Positions 53,815 through 64,000 of a DNA stretch of 64,000 nucleotides are shown piece after piece (the stretch's first letter is position 1; the number at the start of each line of letters is the position of its first letter). Made by a program: the position numbers and the translations under genes. The notes below the pieces were generated by a model, which ran no database searches, had not been told where the DNA came from, and was given only the letters and a program-made list of their open reading frames with translations. Source of the stretch: Fragilaria crotonensis (lineage: Eukaryota; Bacillariophyta; Fragilariophyceae; Fragilariales; Fragilariaceae); assembly GCA_022925895.1 (NCBI GenBank), contig JAKSYS010000030.1, positions 62,001 to 126,000 of the forward strand. Direction: 5' to 3'.

Positions 53815-54103
53815 TGACAAAACCCTACTTGACTACTGGTATGGTTGAGCTGGTATCGTGTACTGTATGCTTGAATACTGTACTACTGTCTGTTTCCTGA
53901 CACGATACTACATTCTACACACATGGTATGTTTTCTACACAGTTTCTACATGCTTCGAATTATGGAAATCCTACGATTAAATCATAATATTTGTTGTTGC
54001 CAAATTGATAAGTACCATCGGTAGATTGTTCGGATTGATCACCCGTTTCAATCTATCATACCACTGTTTGCCCCTGTTTTGTACCGTTGTTTGCTCGCTG
54101 TTA
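53815..54103 (+). repeat. 5' LTR of copia element 2
   Basis: 289 bp, almost identical to 60403-60691. Confidence 0.95.
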
Positions 54104-54892
54104 GATTAACAGTCCCGAATTGCTTGTCTTTAACCCGAGAAAGCAAGCGATTTGGTCCATTTGAAGGCCTCAAGTGGATTTGTTTGAGTTGTGAAAATCG
54201 TCGTTTGTCGAATCGACGTTTCGAAGTGCTAAGTAGCACCTGCCGTCCCTGTCGTTTTGCGAAGGTTCGAGGCATTCGTGTGATCTGCATTGAAGCAGAT
54301 CAGTGTGACCGTCATTGAGACGAATATCGACGGTTTTGTTTAGCGGAAAAAGGACCATTGTCGCTGGCCCTTCATCGATCGAGTTCGGAAAGCCAGTTGA
54401 AACGGGGTTGTTCTGATTCCAACTGGTACTGACGTTCCTGTGTTCTGACGTACGAGTCGTATACTTCCAAAGTAACAAGGAAGATTTGGTCCGAAGTTCC
54501 GGAAATTCGGGAAGAAGATTCTTGGGAGATTCGCAATTTGTCACGATTCCCTAAGTAATTGGGACGAGATTTGGTCAAAGGTCCGAAGATTCGGGATTCA
54601 GATTCATTGAAGATTCCGAGAGTCACAAGATCCGGAGAGAGAACAAGAATCTTCTGCAACTTCAAGGTCTGTCGGTCAGCCGGTTTGTTTTCCAGATCGA
54701 ATCTAAGGTCTGTCCTGTGTCCAAAGTTTCTCGACGTCTGTCTGTCCAACGTCATTTGAGTCGAGTCGGATCGGAAGTCAACGTCCGTCCGTCATCCCAT
54801 TTTGAGTCGAGTCGGATCGGAACACTAACCGTCCGTCTGTCATCCGTTTTTTGCGAGCTACACCCCTGACCGGTCTAGCTACCCCTGTCAAG

Positions 54893-56272
54893 ATGGTTTC
54901 AACCAGACAAACTGTTGAACCAACTCCCTTTGTTCATTTGATGAACAATGTGTTGACCTCTGCCATGTATGCAACTGCATTTGAGGCATGGGGTGTGACT
55001 TCGGTCACTGATATCCTGTCCCTGACCAAGGAAGATATTGAGTCTGAGTTCCCTGGTGCTGATGGAGCAACAACCAGGCTCCGTTTGATGGATCGTAAGA
55101 AGATTCTTGAAGTCCAAGATTGGTTCCATGAGGAGTGTGAAGATCCTTCTGCAGATGTGTGGTTTGGTTTGACTGCGGAGGTCCTTGAGGAATTCCGCAC
55201 TGCTCGTACTGCGATGAAGACTTCGAAGAGCATTCCAAGTTTGACTTCAGGCAATGTTGCACCTGACCCTGCACCACCAGCTGCTTCTGTTGACCGTGCT
55301 GCTCCTGATTTGGCTTATGAGTTTGCCAAGGCAACCAAGAGGAGCTTCTCTGATTTGAAGCAATTCAAGGATGCGCATCAGTGGACTTGGTGGCATCGCC
55401 ATTTGATTTCAACGTCGCGTGCCCAAGGAATTGGGAATGTCTATGATGTCAACTTTGAGCCAACGACTGATGCTGAGAAGAAGTTGTTCAAGCTACAGAA
55501 TGAGTTTGCCTTCAGTTGCTTGGAGCAGGCCCTCCATACTGCTGATGGGAAGTTGTTTATCCGTGAGTTTCAAGAGTCTGGAAATGCTCGCGGTGTGTAT
55601 CAGCGTTTGGTTGCAACCTACAACACTGGTGAAGCTGGTCGTTTGAAGGCTGAGAAGATTGAGACTGAGTTGCAAGATATGAGACTTGATGTGAGGCAGT
55701 GGAAGAAAGGCTGCCAAGCTTTTTTGACCGCATGGGAGCACAAGATTCGTGACCTTGCTGAGTTGGATCCTGAGGCTGTGACTGAGTCCAAGAAGTGGCG
55801 TTGGCTCCGTCAAGCTGTGTTGCCTCACAAGACCATGGAGGCTGCAATCACCAACTTTGATTCCTTGGATAAGTTTGCGCGCAAGATGACTCCTGATGGT
55901 GATGGATTGGGTTTTCAGGAGATGTTCAATCAGTTGATGGATGCTGCAACTCGCCATGACAAGATTACGAAGGATAATGTTGCCAACCAACAACGTCGTG
56001 TCCAGGAAGGCAAGTTCCAAACTGTCACCAACAAGAAAGGCACCAAGGGCTCCAGTGATGGGAAGAAGGCCGATCCTGCTGTTGTTTGGAAGTACTATTC
56101 GCCTCAAGATTGGGAGAAGTTGTCTGTTGAGAAGAGGAAGCAGATTCTTGAGCAACGCAAGGTGACTCCGCGACCACCACGTTCCCAACGTGCTAATTCT
56201 GCTTCAACCACCACCACGCAATCGTCGTCAACTGAGGCCCCAGCAAGTGCTGCTCAATTCCTGCCACTGTGA
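54893..56272 (+). CDS. gag: Copia element 2 Gag
   Basis: The ATG at 54893 (MVSTRQTVEPTPFVHLMNNV) gives about 460 intact codons. Segments with a SAM-like helical start (AWGVTSVTDILSLTKEDIES) lead into the capsid-like region (FKDAHQWTWWHRHLISTSRA, KLFKLQNEFAFSCLEQALHT, GNARGVYQRLVATYNTGEAG) and a Ser/Thr/Gln-rich tail. There is no CCHC knuckle. The N-terminal helices resemble a SAM/adhesion-type domain, not described for Ty1 itself. Confidence 0.8.
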   Translation: MVSTRQTVEPTPFVHLMNNVLTSAMYATAFEAWGVTSVTDILSLTKEDIESEFPGADGATTRLRLMDRKKILEVQDWFHEECEDPSADVWFGLTAEVLEEFRTARTAMKTSKSIPSLTSGNVAPDPAPPAASVDRAAPDLAYEFAKATKRSFSDLKQFKDAHQWTWWHRHLISTSRAQGIGNVYDVNFEPTTDAEKKLFKLQNEFAFSCLEQALHTADGKLFIREFQESGNARGVYQRLVATYNTGEAGRLKAEKIETELQDMRLDVRQWKKGCQAFLTAWEHKIRDLAELDPEAVTESKKWRWLRQAVLPHKTMEAAITNFDSLDKFARKMTPDGDGLGFQEMFNQLMDAATRHDKITKDNVANQQRRVQEGKFQTVTNKKGTKGSSDGKKADPAVVWKYYSPQDWEKLSVEKRKQILEQRKVTPRPPRSQRANSASTTTTQSSSTEAPASAAQFLPL

Positions 56273-59200
56273 TTGCCAACCAAGCCCAAGTTGATGCTCA
56301 ATCAGTTGTATCCTCCAGTTCTGCGCCAACTGTTTCTGGTTCTGCTGTCCCTGGATCTACTATCCGTTCAATGCTTTCCAATGCTGCACACTCGCGCCGT
56401 GACGATGACAGTGTCATGGTTCAGGAAGGGAAGGTTTACCTCCGCGTCAAGATGGGAAATGTTAAGTATCGTTTCCGTGCCCACTCTGCCGCTCGAACTG
56501 CTTGTGCTGGTTCTCTCATTGATGGGGGAGCCAATGGTGGCTTGTGTGGATCTGATGTTTTGATTCTGTCGGAAACTGGCCAACGCTGCGATGTCACCGG
56601 TATCACCAACAATGCTGTCACCGATTTGCCGATTGTTCAAGCTGCTGGTCTGATTCAAAGCTCCATTGGTCCGATTATTGGTATCTTTAACCAATATGCA
56701 TCCATTGGTGATGGAAAGTCTGTGCATTCCTGTGCCCAACTGCGAAGTTTTGGCACTTTGATTGATGATGTCCCTATTGCTTGTGGTGGAACTCAGCGAC
56801 TTGTGACCCCTGAAGGTTACATTGTTCCCTTGTCCATTCGTGATGGATTGGCTTACATGGATATGAGTCCCCCCTTCTGCTGATGATCTTGATCGCTATC
56901 CTCACGTGATTTTCACCTCAGACGATGCTTGGGATCCTTCGCTCCTTGACCATGAACACGCTTTGGCTCCGGATGTCTATCATGTTGACTACACCCATGG
57001 TTTTCAGGATCACCGAGTCAATGATTTTGGGGAGGTTATCTTTGATCATCAAGCCCGTGTTGAGTATTGTTCTGTGCATGCCCATGAAGCTTCTGTGCAT
57101 CGCCATGACCCTCACTATGAAGCCATGAGACCCTATCTTGGATGGGTCAACCTTGAGCGTGTGAAGAAGACTTTTGAGAATACGACGCAGTGGTTTCGTG
57201 CTTCTGTTCGCTTGCCATTTCGCCATCACTTCAAGAGTCGATTTCCTGCTGCAAATGTTCCTCGCCTGCATGAAACTGTTGCAACAGATACTTTCTTCTC
57301 GGATGTTCCCGCTCATGATGACGGCGTTCTCGGTCATGGAGGCGCTACGATGGTCCAAGTCTACTGCGGCAAGGACAGCCAGCTTACTCGTGGCTATCCG
57401 ATGACTTCGGAACATGACATGTATCACACACTTGAAGATTTCATTCGCCAAGAAGGTGCCCCTGATGCTCTGCTCAGTGACAATGCCAAGGCTCAGATTG
57501 GGAAGAATGTCCAACAGATTTTGCGGATGTACCGCATCGCTGACTTCCAGTGTGAGCCTCACTACCAACATCAGAACTATGCTGAGCGCCGGATTCAAGA
57601 GATCAAGAAGACTGTCAATGCTTTGTTGGATCGCACCGGTACTCCTGCTGCTTACTGGCTTCTTGCCATGCTCTATGTGATCAATTTGATGAACCATCTT
57701 GCTGTTGCTTCCTTGGATTGGAAGACTCCCTTGGAAGTTGCTCATGGACAAAGCCTGATATCTCGCCGTTCTTGCAATTTCGTTGGTGGGAACCTGTGTA
57801 TTATGAGGCTCCGGCGACGAGTGGTTTTCCGTCTGAAAGTGTTGAGAAGACTGGTCGCTGGGTTGGTATTGCTGAACACCAAGGTGATGTGCTGACCTAC
57901 TTGGTGCTCACCGACGACACTCTTCGAGTTATTGCCCGCTCCAATGTTCGCTCTGCCCTTTCGCCGACGCATCCCAACTTTCGTGCCTATGCTCCCTCGC
58001 CTTCCGATGGAGGGGAGGATTTGATTCCGTTGAATATCGATCCAGGTGATTCTCCGCGTCATGTCAAGGATATCATCTACAATTCGAGCGACCTTGCTGG
58101 TGTTAACGTTGATCCATCGGAACTCAAGCTCCCATACTTCACGCCTGACGAACTTTTGAATCGCACATTTCTTCACGAAGTTGACGGTCAACGCATGCGC
58201 GCCCGAGTCATTCGGAAGATTATGGATAACGATGCGCACAATCATCAAAATATCAAGTTTTTGCTCGAGATTGGCGCTGGTGAACATGACGAAATTATTG
58301 CTTACAATGAACTTTCGGATTTGGTTGAGCGACAGGTCAATGAGGAGCGAAGCACTGATGATGTGTCCCCTTGGGTCTATGATGACATTATTGCACACCA
58401 AGGTCCTTTGAAGCCGACTGATCCATTTTACAAAGGCTCTTCCTACAATGTTCTTGTTCGCTGGATGAATGGTGAAGAAACCTATGAACCCTTGTATGAA
58501 ATGATCAAAGACGATCCGATTTCGGTTGCCAAGTATGCCAAGGAACAAGGATTGCTTGATACTCCAGGTTGGAAGAAGCTTCAGAAGTTTGCGCGTCGGA
58601 TCAAGAAGTATCTGCGCATGGTCAAGCAAGCAAAGCTCCAGCGTGGGTCTCGTGGAATTCGTTTTAAGTTTGGAGTTCAGGTCCCTCGCAATTGGAAGGA
58701 AGCCATGGAACTGGATGAGAAACACAAGTCAACTTTGTGGCGCGACGCAATCAAGAAGGAGATGGACCAGATTGCAGAGTATGGAACTTTCCGCGATCTT
58801 GGAAGGGGAGCAACCGCTCCAGCTGGCTACAAGAAAATCACTGTCCGCCTTGTCTTCGATGTCAAGCATGATCTCCGTCACAAGGCGCGTCTTGTTGCAG
58901 GTGGCCATCTTACTGATCCGCCGAAGGACTCTGTCTATTCAGGTGTTGTTTCTTTGCGAAGCCTTCGTCTTGTTGCACTGTTTGCTGAATTGAATGGCTT
59001 ACAGCTTTGGGCTGCCGATGTTGGAAATGCCTACCTTGAAGCTTTGACAAAGGAAAAGGTTTATGTTATTGCTGGTCCAGAGTTTGGGGAGCTGGAGGGT
59101 CATATCCTCCTGATCCATAAGGCTTTGTATGGTCTTCGTACTTCTGGTGCCAGGTGGCATGAACATTTTGCCGACACACTTCGTGATCTTGGATTCACGC

Positions 59201-60436
59201 CCTGCAAGGCTGATCCTGATGTTTGGATGAAGAATTGTGGATCGCATTATGAGTATATTTGCGTTTATGTTGATGATCTTGCAATTGCCATGAGAAACCC
59301 TCAAGAATTCATCAATGTTTTGGTCAATGATTGTGGTTACAAGCTTAAGGGTGTTGGTCCAATGGAGTACCATCTCGGAGCGGATATCTACCGTGATAGC
59401 GATGGCACTCTCTGCTTTGGAGCCAAGTCCTACATTTCTCGTTTGCTTCGTACCTACGAATCAATCTTTGGGGAGCAACCAAAGGAATACTCTTCCCCCC
59501 TTGATCGCAATGACCACCCAGAGTTGGATACCTCCGATGAGTTGCCTGAGTCCGATATTAAGCGTTTTCAGTCACTGATTGGCGCGCTCCAGTGGGCTAT
59601 CAGTCTTTGTCGTTTCGATATTCAATGTGCTGTGATGACCCTTGGACGTTTTCGTGCCGCGCCGCGCATTGGACATATGCTGCGTGTCCAACGCATTTGT
59701 GGCTATCTTCGCAAGAAGCCTGATGCTGCCGTTCGTTTCCGTATTGGTATTCCTGATACGACGATCCATGTTGAACCTCCTCGTCAGAATTGGGAGTACG
59801 TCTACGGTGATTTGTCTGAAGAACTTCCGTTTGATATGCCTGTCCCACTTGGGAAACCTGTTCGGATTTCTACGTTTGAAGACGCGAATTTGTTGCATGA
59901 CCACGTCACTGGACGTTCTGCGATGGGTATTTTGCACTTTGTGAATCAGACTCCGGTGGAATGGTTTTCTAAGCGACAGAATACTGTGGAAACTGCTACG
60001 TATGGTTCTGAATTTGTTGTTGCTCGGACTGCAACTGAACAGATTATTGATCTTCGTTACACGATTCGCATGCTTGGTGTGCCTTTGGACGGTCCTGCTT
60101 GGATGTTTGGTGACAATGAGAGTGTTGTTAAGTCTGCTACGATCCCGCATTCTTCTCTCATGAAGCGTCACAATGCTTTGGCATACCACCGTGTCCGCGG
60201 CGATTGCTGCAAAGATCTTGCATTTCTGCCATATCCCTGGTAATCAGAATCCTGCTGATGTTCTTACCAAGTTCTTGCCTTGGGCCACGTCTTGGCCATT
60301 GATTGAACCCATTCTGTTTTGGAAAGGGGAGACCGACAAGTCTGCATCTGATGATGATCCTCAGACATTCTCCTTGAGTATCGCGTCCATCACAGAGGGG
60401 AGTGACAAAACCCTACTTGACTACTGGTATGGTTGA
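56269..60436 (+). CDS. pol: Copia element 2 Pol: protease, integrase, RT, RNase H (frame breaks)
   Basis: Pol overlaps the end of gag by 4 nt. The protease active site is in GSLIDGGANGGLCGSD. The frame breaks at 56869-56874 (six Cs) and again at 57750-57752 (three As). The integrase core has D in VATDTFFSDV, D in ALLSDNAKAQIG and E in QNYAERRIQEIK. A chromodomain-like segment (YNVLVRWMNGEETYEPLYEM) lies at about 58440-58560. The RT has ARLVAGGHLTDPP, ADVGNAYLEA and CVYVDDLAIAM, an intact Y-V-D-D. RNase H includes FEDANLLHDHVTGRSAMG and WFSKRQNTVETATYGSEF. After a break near 60195 the tail PGNQNPADVLTKFL continues to a stop at 60434-60436 inside the 3' LTR. Confidence 0.9.
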
Positions 60437-60691
60437 GCTGGTATCGTGTACTGTATGCTTGAATACTGTACTACTGTCTGTTTCCTGACACGATACTACA
60501 TTCTACACACATGGTATGTTTTCTACACAGTTTCTACATGCTTCGAATTATGGAAATCCTACGATTAAATCATAATATTTGTTGTTGCCAAATTGATAAG
60601 TACCATCGGTAGATTGTTCGGATTGATCACCCGTTTCAATCTATCATACCTCTGTTTGCCCCTGTTTTGTACCGTTGTTTGCTCGCTGTTA
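60403..60691 (+). repeat. 3' LTR of copia element 2
   Basis: 289 bp, matches the 5' LTR with one noted difference. The pol frame runs 34 nt into it. Confidence 0.95.
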
Positions 60692-60696
60692 CCTTG
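60692..60696. repeat. Target-site duplication CCTTG (right) of copia element 2
   Basis: Second copy of the 5-bp duplication, matching 53810-53814. Confidence 0.9.
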
Positions 60697-61960
60697 CACA
60701 GGTGAAGGACGTCAACGAGAAGCTTCGTGGAGCACTGGTGAGCATCCGCAGAAGCAAATTACTATGATAGTCGTTTCGTTTGGAGTCGGGGCGCTTGGGA
60801 TACGCAACTAAGGAGTCAACACATCAGGATAGCCCTACTTGTTGGAACTCGACACATCAGATCTGCATCGATGCACTGGTGAAGCGCAAAGCACTCGACC
60901 AGAGTATGTTGCAGCATCGTGAAGATATTGAAAGTGGTCCATTGACTGATACGGAGTGGACAAAGGTATATGAAGTGATGAATTTCCTTCGGGTGCCATG
61001 ACAGGTGATGGAAGCACTAGCTGCCGACAGAAAATCATCTCTTGACTTGGTTCGGCTCAGTATTGCTCACCTGACAAGGCATTGCGAGACAAACGAGGAA
61101 CAGCAGCTTAAGGAGATACACACTTCTCTTTCTGCAAATCAAAATGAAGACCAAGCTTGAATTCTGCGAGAAGAAACTTGTGCAGTTTCGTGCAATTGTG
61201 GCGGGGTACTAGTTGAACCATCAAATCCCAAAGCAATCAGACACAGCAAAGCTGAAGGAACTCAAGGACATCATCCAAGCCCTACTCAAGGAGCAACATG
61301 CTGACAAGATGAAAACCATTGAACCGCCTCGCCCTGTTTTGGAATCTGATGCGACTCTCTTTGAAGCCCTCTTTGCTGGCAGCGGTCGCGGTGTTATTCG
61401 ATCCAAGGTGCCGATGACGAAGGCGTTCCTTTCCCAGCCTCCAATGCAGTTGATTGATACCTCAGGATCGGAGTTGTGCATTCGCAGTCATTCATTGATG
61501 TCATTCAGTGGTGCTGGAAGGCGTGGATAAAACATTGCCTGCTCATTATCAAATGACCATGGACTACCTTGGATCTCTCGCAACCTCAATGCCATCTGAA
61601 TGGGTTTACATCATGGCCGGGCGTGAGTTTACGTCAGCCAGGTAGTCTCTGTCATCGGATATTTTCATCAAAACCATGTGCCTGCGTTCACGGATGAAAG
61701 CGCAAGTCATCGTCCTTCCAAAAGATCGTCAGTGGGCGCTGCTAAACCGGCATGCTGCTGGTTCCCCAGGCGGTGTTTCCGCAAAGTAACAGTGCTGTAT
61801 CCTCAGTTGATGCAGCAGTGTTGATGATAGAAGTTAAACAGGAAGGTTGGGTTGAGGAAGTCCTTGACAACGGCATGGTTGGTAAGCTCAATATACAATT
61901 CGACAATTTGATTGCTGAGGATGAATCAGACTTATCTTGCCTATAGTGTTGCTTGTTGCT
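60697..61960 (+). pseudogene. hAT transposase, C-terminal half (broken)
   Basis: It resumes directly after the copia insertion with KDVNEKLRGALVSIRRSKLL, then CIDALVKRKALDQSM and EWTKVYEVMNFLRVP. The hAT dimerisation motif is readable near 61555-61680 across frames (MDYLGSLATSMPSEWVYIMA and SSDIFIKTMCLRSRMKA). A last frame to 61946 (EVLDNGMVGKLNIQFDNLIA) may be its tail. Stops and frameshifts are frequent. Confidence 0.75.
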
Positions 61961-62408
61961 TGCTCAAAATCTGAGCAATAAACGAGAAGAAAAATACATT
62001 TGCTCTAGTCTGAATGTCAAGATAGAATCATTGAACTGTTCTTACAAACAGCTCCATTCTGCTTAATGTCGTAGGGAATCATGGAACTCTTACTTGACAT
62101 AAAGCTATATAAAAAACTAATTATAGGGTTATCACCATCCATGCCCGGTAGAACATAGCGCGTACCCCGATCCGGCGGTTATCCGCGAGATCTTTGTTTT
62201 TTCAGAGTCCTTTTCCCCGTATTATGGTTTTCTCGCAAACAAGTTGCTGTCGGATGATTACCCGGGTAGTAAGTACCTTTTACCTGGGTAAAAGGTTATT
62301 ACCCGAGTACTAAAGGGTAAAAGTAACAGCCTCTGGTAAAGGGTAGGGTACCGTAAAGGAAACCCACTTTACCTTTTACCCTTTGACATTTACCTTACCC
62401 TGCCGAGT

Positions 62409-64000
62409 TGCAATACCAACAATAAAACACGCATTTTGCCACTTGGCAATACACAAATTCAATCAAGAACTATCACAAAGGACACAATGATATTTTGGTG
62501 AAACGCCAGAATTCCTCCATTCAAGAAAGAAATCGGTCGAGTGGGACGGAATAGATGTGTAGTTTTCTGCAACTTTTTGGTATACTATATCTGCGTTTGC
62601 AGATTTTGTCACATGATGACTTCATCACGCCCCCCGATATTAGAAAACTCATTTTCCTTAAGAAATCACCTTTTGTCGCTTGCCTTGTCATTTTTCAATG
62701 GACTATGGTTCACCATGATATAGTACTCTGGACTCTGGAGTACCTAGTAACAAAAATAGATTTTCTCTCTTTCATTGCCAAGCCTTTGACTTCCAAGCCA
62801 TCATCTGCTTGGAACTTCATTAGAATCAATTCTTGAGATTGGTCATGATGTGCTTCAGAGGTACTCCAGTGAAATTTTACACTGAGTGCAAGCAGGGGTA
62901 TTGGTGAAGAGCTTTGTGCAATTCATCAGAGGTGCTAGTACTATTGTACACATATTTCTTATACGCAGCAGTTATAAGCGTGCACCAATCAAAATTTCAC
63001 TTTCCCGAATTCCGATGTCATATTTCAAGATTCCTGGGTGCCCTTTGACTTTTCCAAGATTCCCTTAGGTGCACTGTGTGATTCTGACCAGCCAAGTTGT
63101 ATTGAGGAGTGGACCATTGTTGGCATCATTGCTGTTTTGGTAGTTATTTCTTTATGAAAGACACTAATCATGATGTGTCTCACCATAACTCTGCAACGAG
63201 ACTTCAACAAGGGCAACAATTCCTACAATGAGGAAGTCCTGACTGCGGTAGCTAAAAGCATCACTACAAAGCACCACACTCAAGCATTAATGCATTCCAT
63301 ATCAATCAGAAAAACAAGGACAACAGGGAAATGCCACCCAATTTTCTCCAAGAATTTATGAAATGGGAACGTGGAGTCGGTGAACGCCTTTAATGATGAT
63401 GAGGAACAAAAATATAAACCTCTGTTTACGAGCTGAATGGCAAACACCTCCTAGTATTGCTTGATTAATGATCCAATCAGGATACTACCCAGCCACTTGA
63501 GGCCAGTGTTTTACCTTTGTACAGGGCCAGCCCTCCTCGTCATGAGGCAGCAATGTGACACCACATAAAATAGATCAGGGAATTTTGCTTTCTGGGTTGT
63601 GATTGAGCAGGCTACTATCTGAGACAAAGCATAATGTACTATGTAACACAGCAAGTTGCAAAGTTAATGTCTAGAACTGCCAAATAGTTCAGATCAGTTT
63701 TGAATCTTGTTGTTTGTGAACTTTAGGATGCATGTTGTTATCCTTGCTACCAACAGCCATGGGTCAGCACTGAATTGTTTGCATTGCCTATGTGTGCTTT
63801 CATGGAGGACGAGCATGCCATTGCTCTCTGTATTTTGCTCCGATGACAGGGAGTTTGTTGGCATGACGGACTGTGGTGGGAACTCCACCTTGAACGCAGG
63901 CAAGTACTGTGTTCATGGTGGTGAGCATGAAGCTGGGTCATTGAGCCGCCTGAAGTTCATGAAACAGCCAACATACCCACGGTATTATAGGGCCTCACAA
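62409..64000. other. Unassigned region after the hAT element
   Basis: Only short open frames occur on both strands (60-93 codons), none with a motif I recognise. The composition resembles decayed mobile DNA more than the gene-rich part of the window, and GTAC motifs are rarer than in the spacers between genes. The region is cut by the window end. Confidence 0.4.

Larger units (their letters stand above)
53815..60691 (+). mobile_element. Complete Ty1/copia LTR retrotransposon 2 (6.88 kb) inside the hAT element
   Basis: Two 289-bp LTRs (starting TGACAAAACCC, ending CGCTGTTA) differ at only one base that I noticed (near 54063/60651), so the insertion is young. A 5-bp duplication CCTTG flanks it. 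Internal order is gag, protease, integrase, a chromodomain-like stretch, RT and RNase H. The codon and base composition of its genes is unlike the host genes (many TT/TG-ending codons). A few single-base frame breaks interrupt pol. Confidence 0.95.
52471..62408 (+). mobile_element. Degenerate hAT DNA transposon, split by copia element 2
   Basis: The ends are inverted repeats: CTCGGCAGGGTAAGG at 52471 and its complement ending CCTTACCCTGCCGAG at about 62408; hAT ends typically start CAGGG or CAGTG. Both ends carry many subterminal GGTAAAGGGTAA motifs in both orientations (52480-52660, 62255-62400). The interior codes for a broken hAT transposase in two halves on either side of the copia insertion. 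Without the 6.9-kb insertion the element is about 3.05 kb. I could not find the 8-bp target duplication expected for hAT. Confidence 0.85.

Noticed and set aside
62555-63903. Possible transposase gene in the last 1.5 kb
   Set aside because: Short frames on both strands were read in all phases, but no catalytic motif of a known transposase family could be recognised.

Overview
The window looks like nuclear DNA from a photosynthetic stramenopile with a secondary plastid, most likely a (pennate) diatom. The evidence is fourfold. Predicted plastid proteins carry a signal peptide, some with an aromatic residue near the cleavage site, and two also carry a lumen-targeting hydrophobic segment. Introns are few and short (38-277 nt). 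Ty1/copia retrotransposons dominate the mobile DNA. There are secreted leucine-rich-repeat proteins without kinase domains. I cannot name the species.

Layout. 1-15.5 kb is a dense gene block: an S10 carboxypeptidase (cut by the window edge), a large secreted LRR/EF-hand protein, methylmalonyl-CoA epimerase, an ASC-1/TRIP4-type zinc-finger protein, a class I methyltransferase, a flavin-reductase-fold protein, an RluA-type pseudouridine synthase, a COX5b-like mitochondrial subunit and a lumenal FKBP. 15.48-21.53 kb is a complete young Ty1/copia element (identical short LTRs, TSD ATTGC) lying directly upstream of a beta3-like proteasome subunit gene. 21.5-40.2 kb is a second gene block: proteasome subunit, truncated hemoglobin, thioredoxin, tRNA-Thr(CGT), a nucleotide-sugar transporter, a plastid-type patatin phospholipase, a LON-domain protein, an ankyrin/UBA protein and a PH-START membrane protein. 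40.7-42.4 kb is a repeat cluster with a TA-flanked MITE. 42.7-51.2 kb holds NTH1 endonuclease, a small mitochondrial-type protein, a BRAP2-type E3 ligase, a GH30 glucosylceramidase and a cyclophilin-like lumenal protein. 51.3-62.4 kb is repeat territory: arrays of a 31-bp palindromic unit, then a decayed hAT transposon split by a full-length second copia element (289-bp LTRs, TSD CCTTG). 62.4-64 kb holds nothing I can assign.

Two features cut across the window. First, most intergenic spacers are packed with the self-complementary tetranucleotide GTAC, while coding regions have few. Second, at least ten conserved genes and the transposons carry single-base frame breaks, most of them in short homopolymer runs. 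Homology and frame continue on both sides, so I read most of them as consensus indel errors of the assembly and not as true pseudogenes, although some may be real lesions. Exon joins given below were read by eye from splice signals and reading frame.
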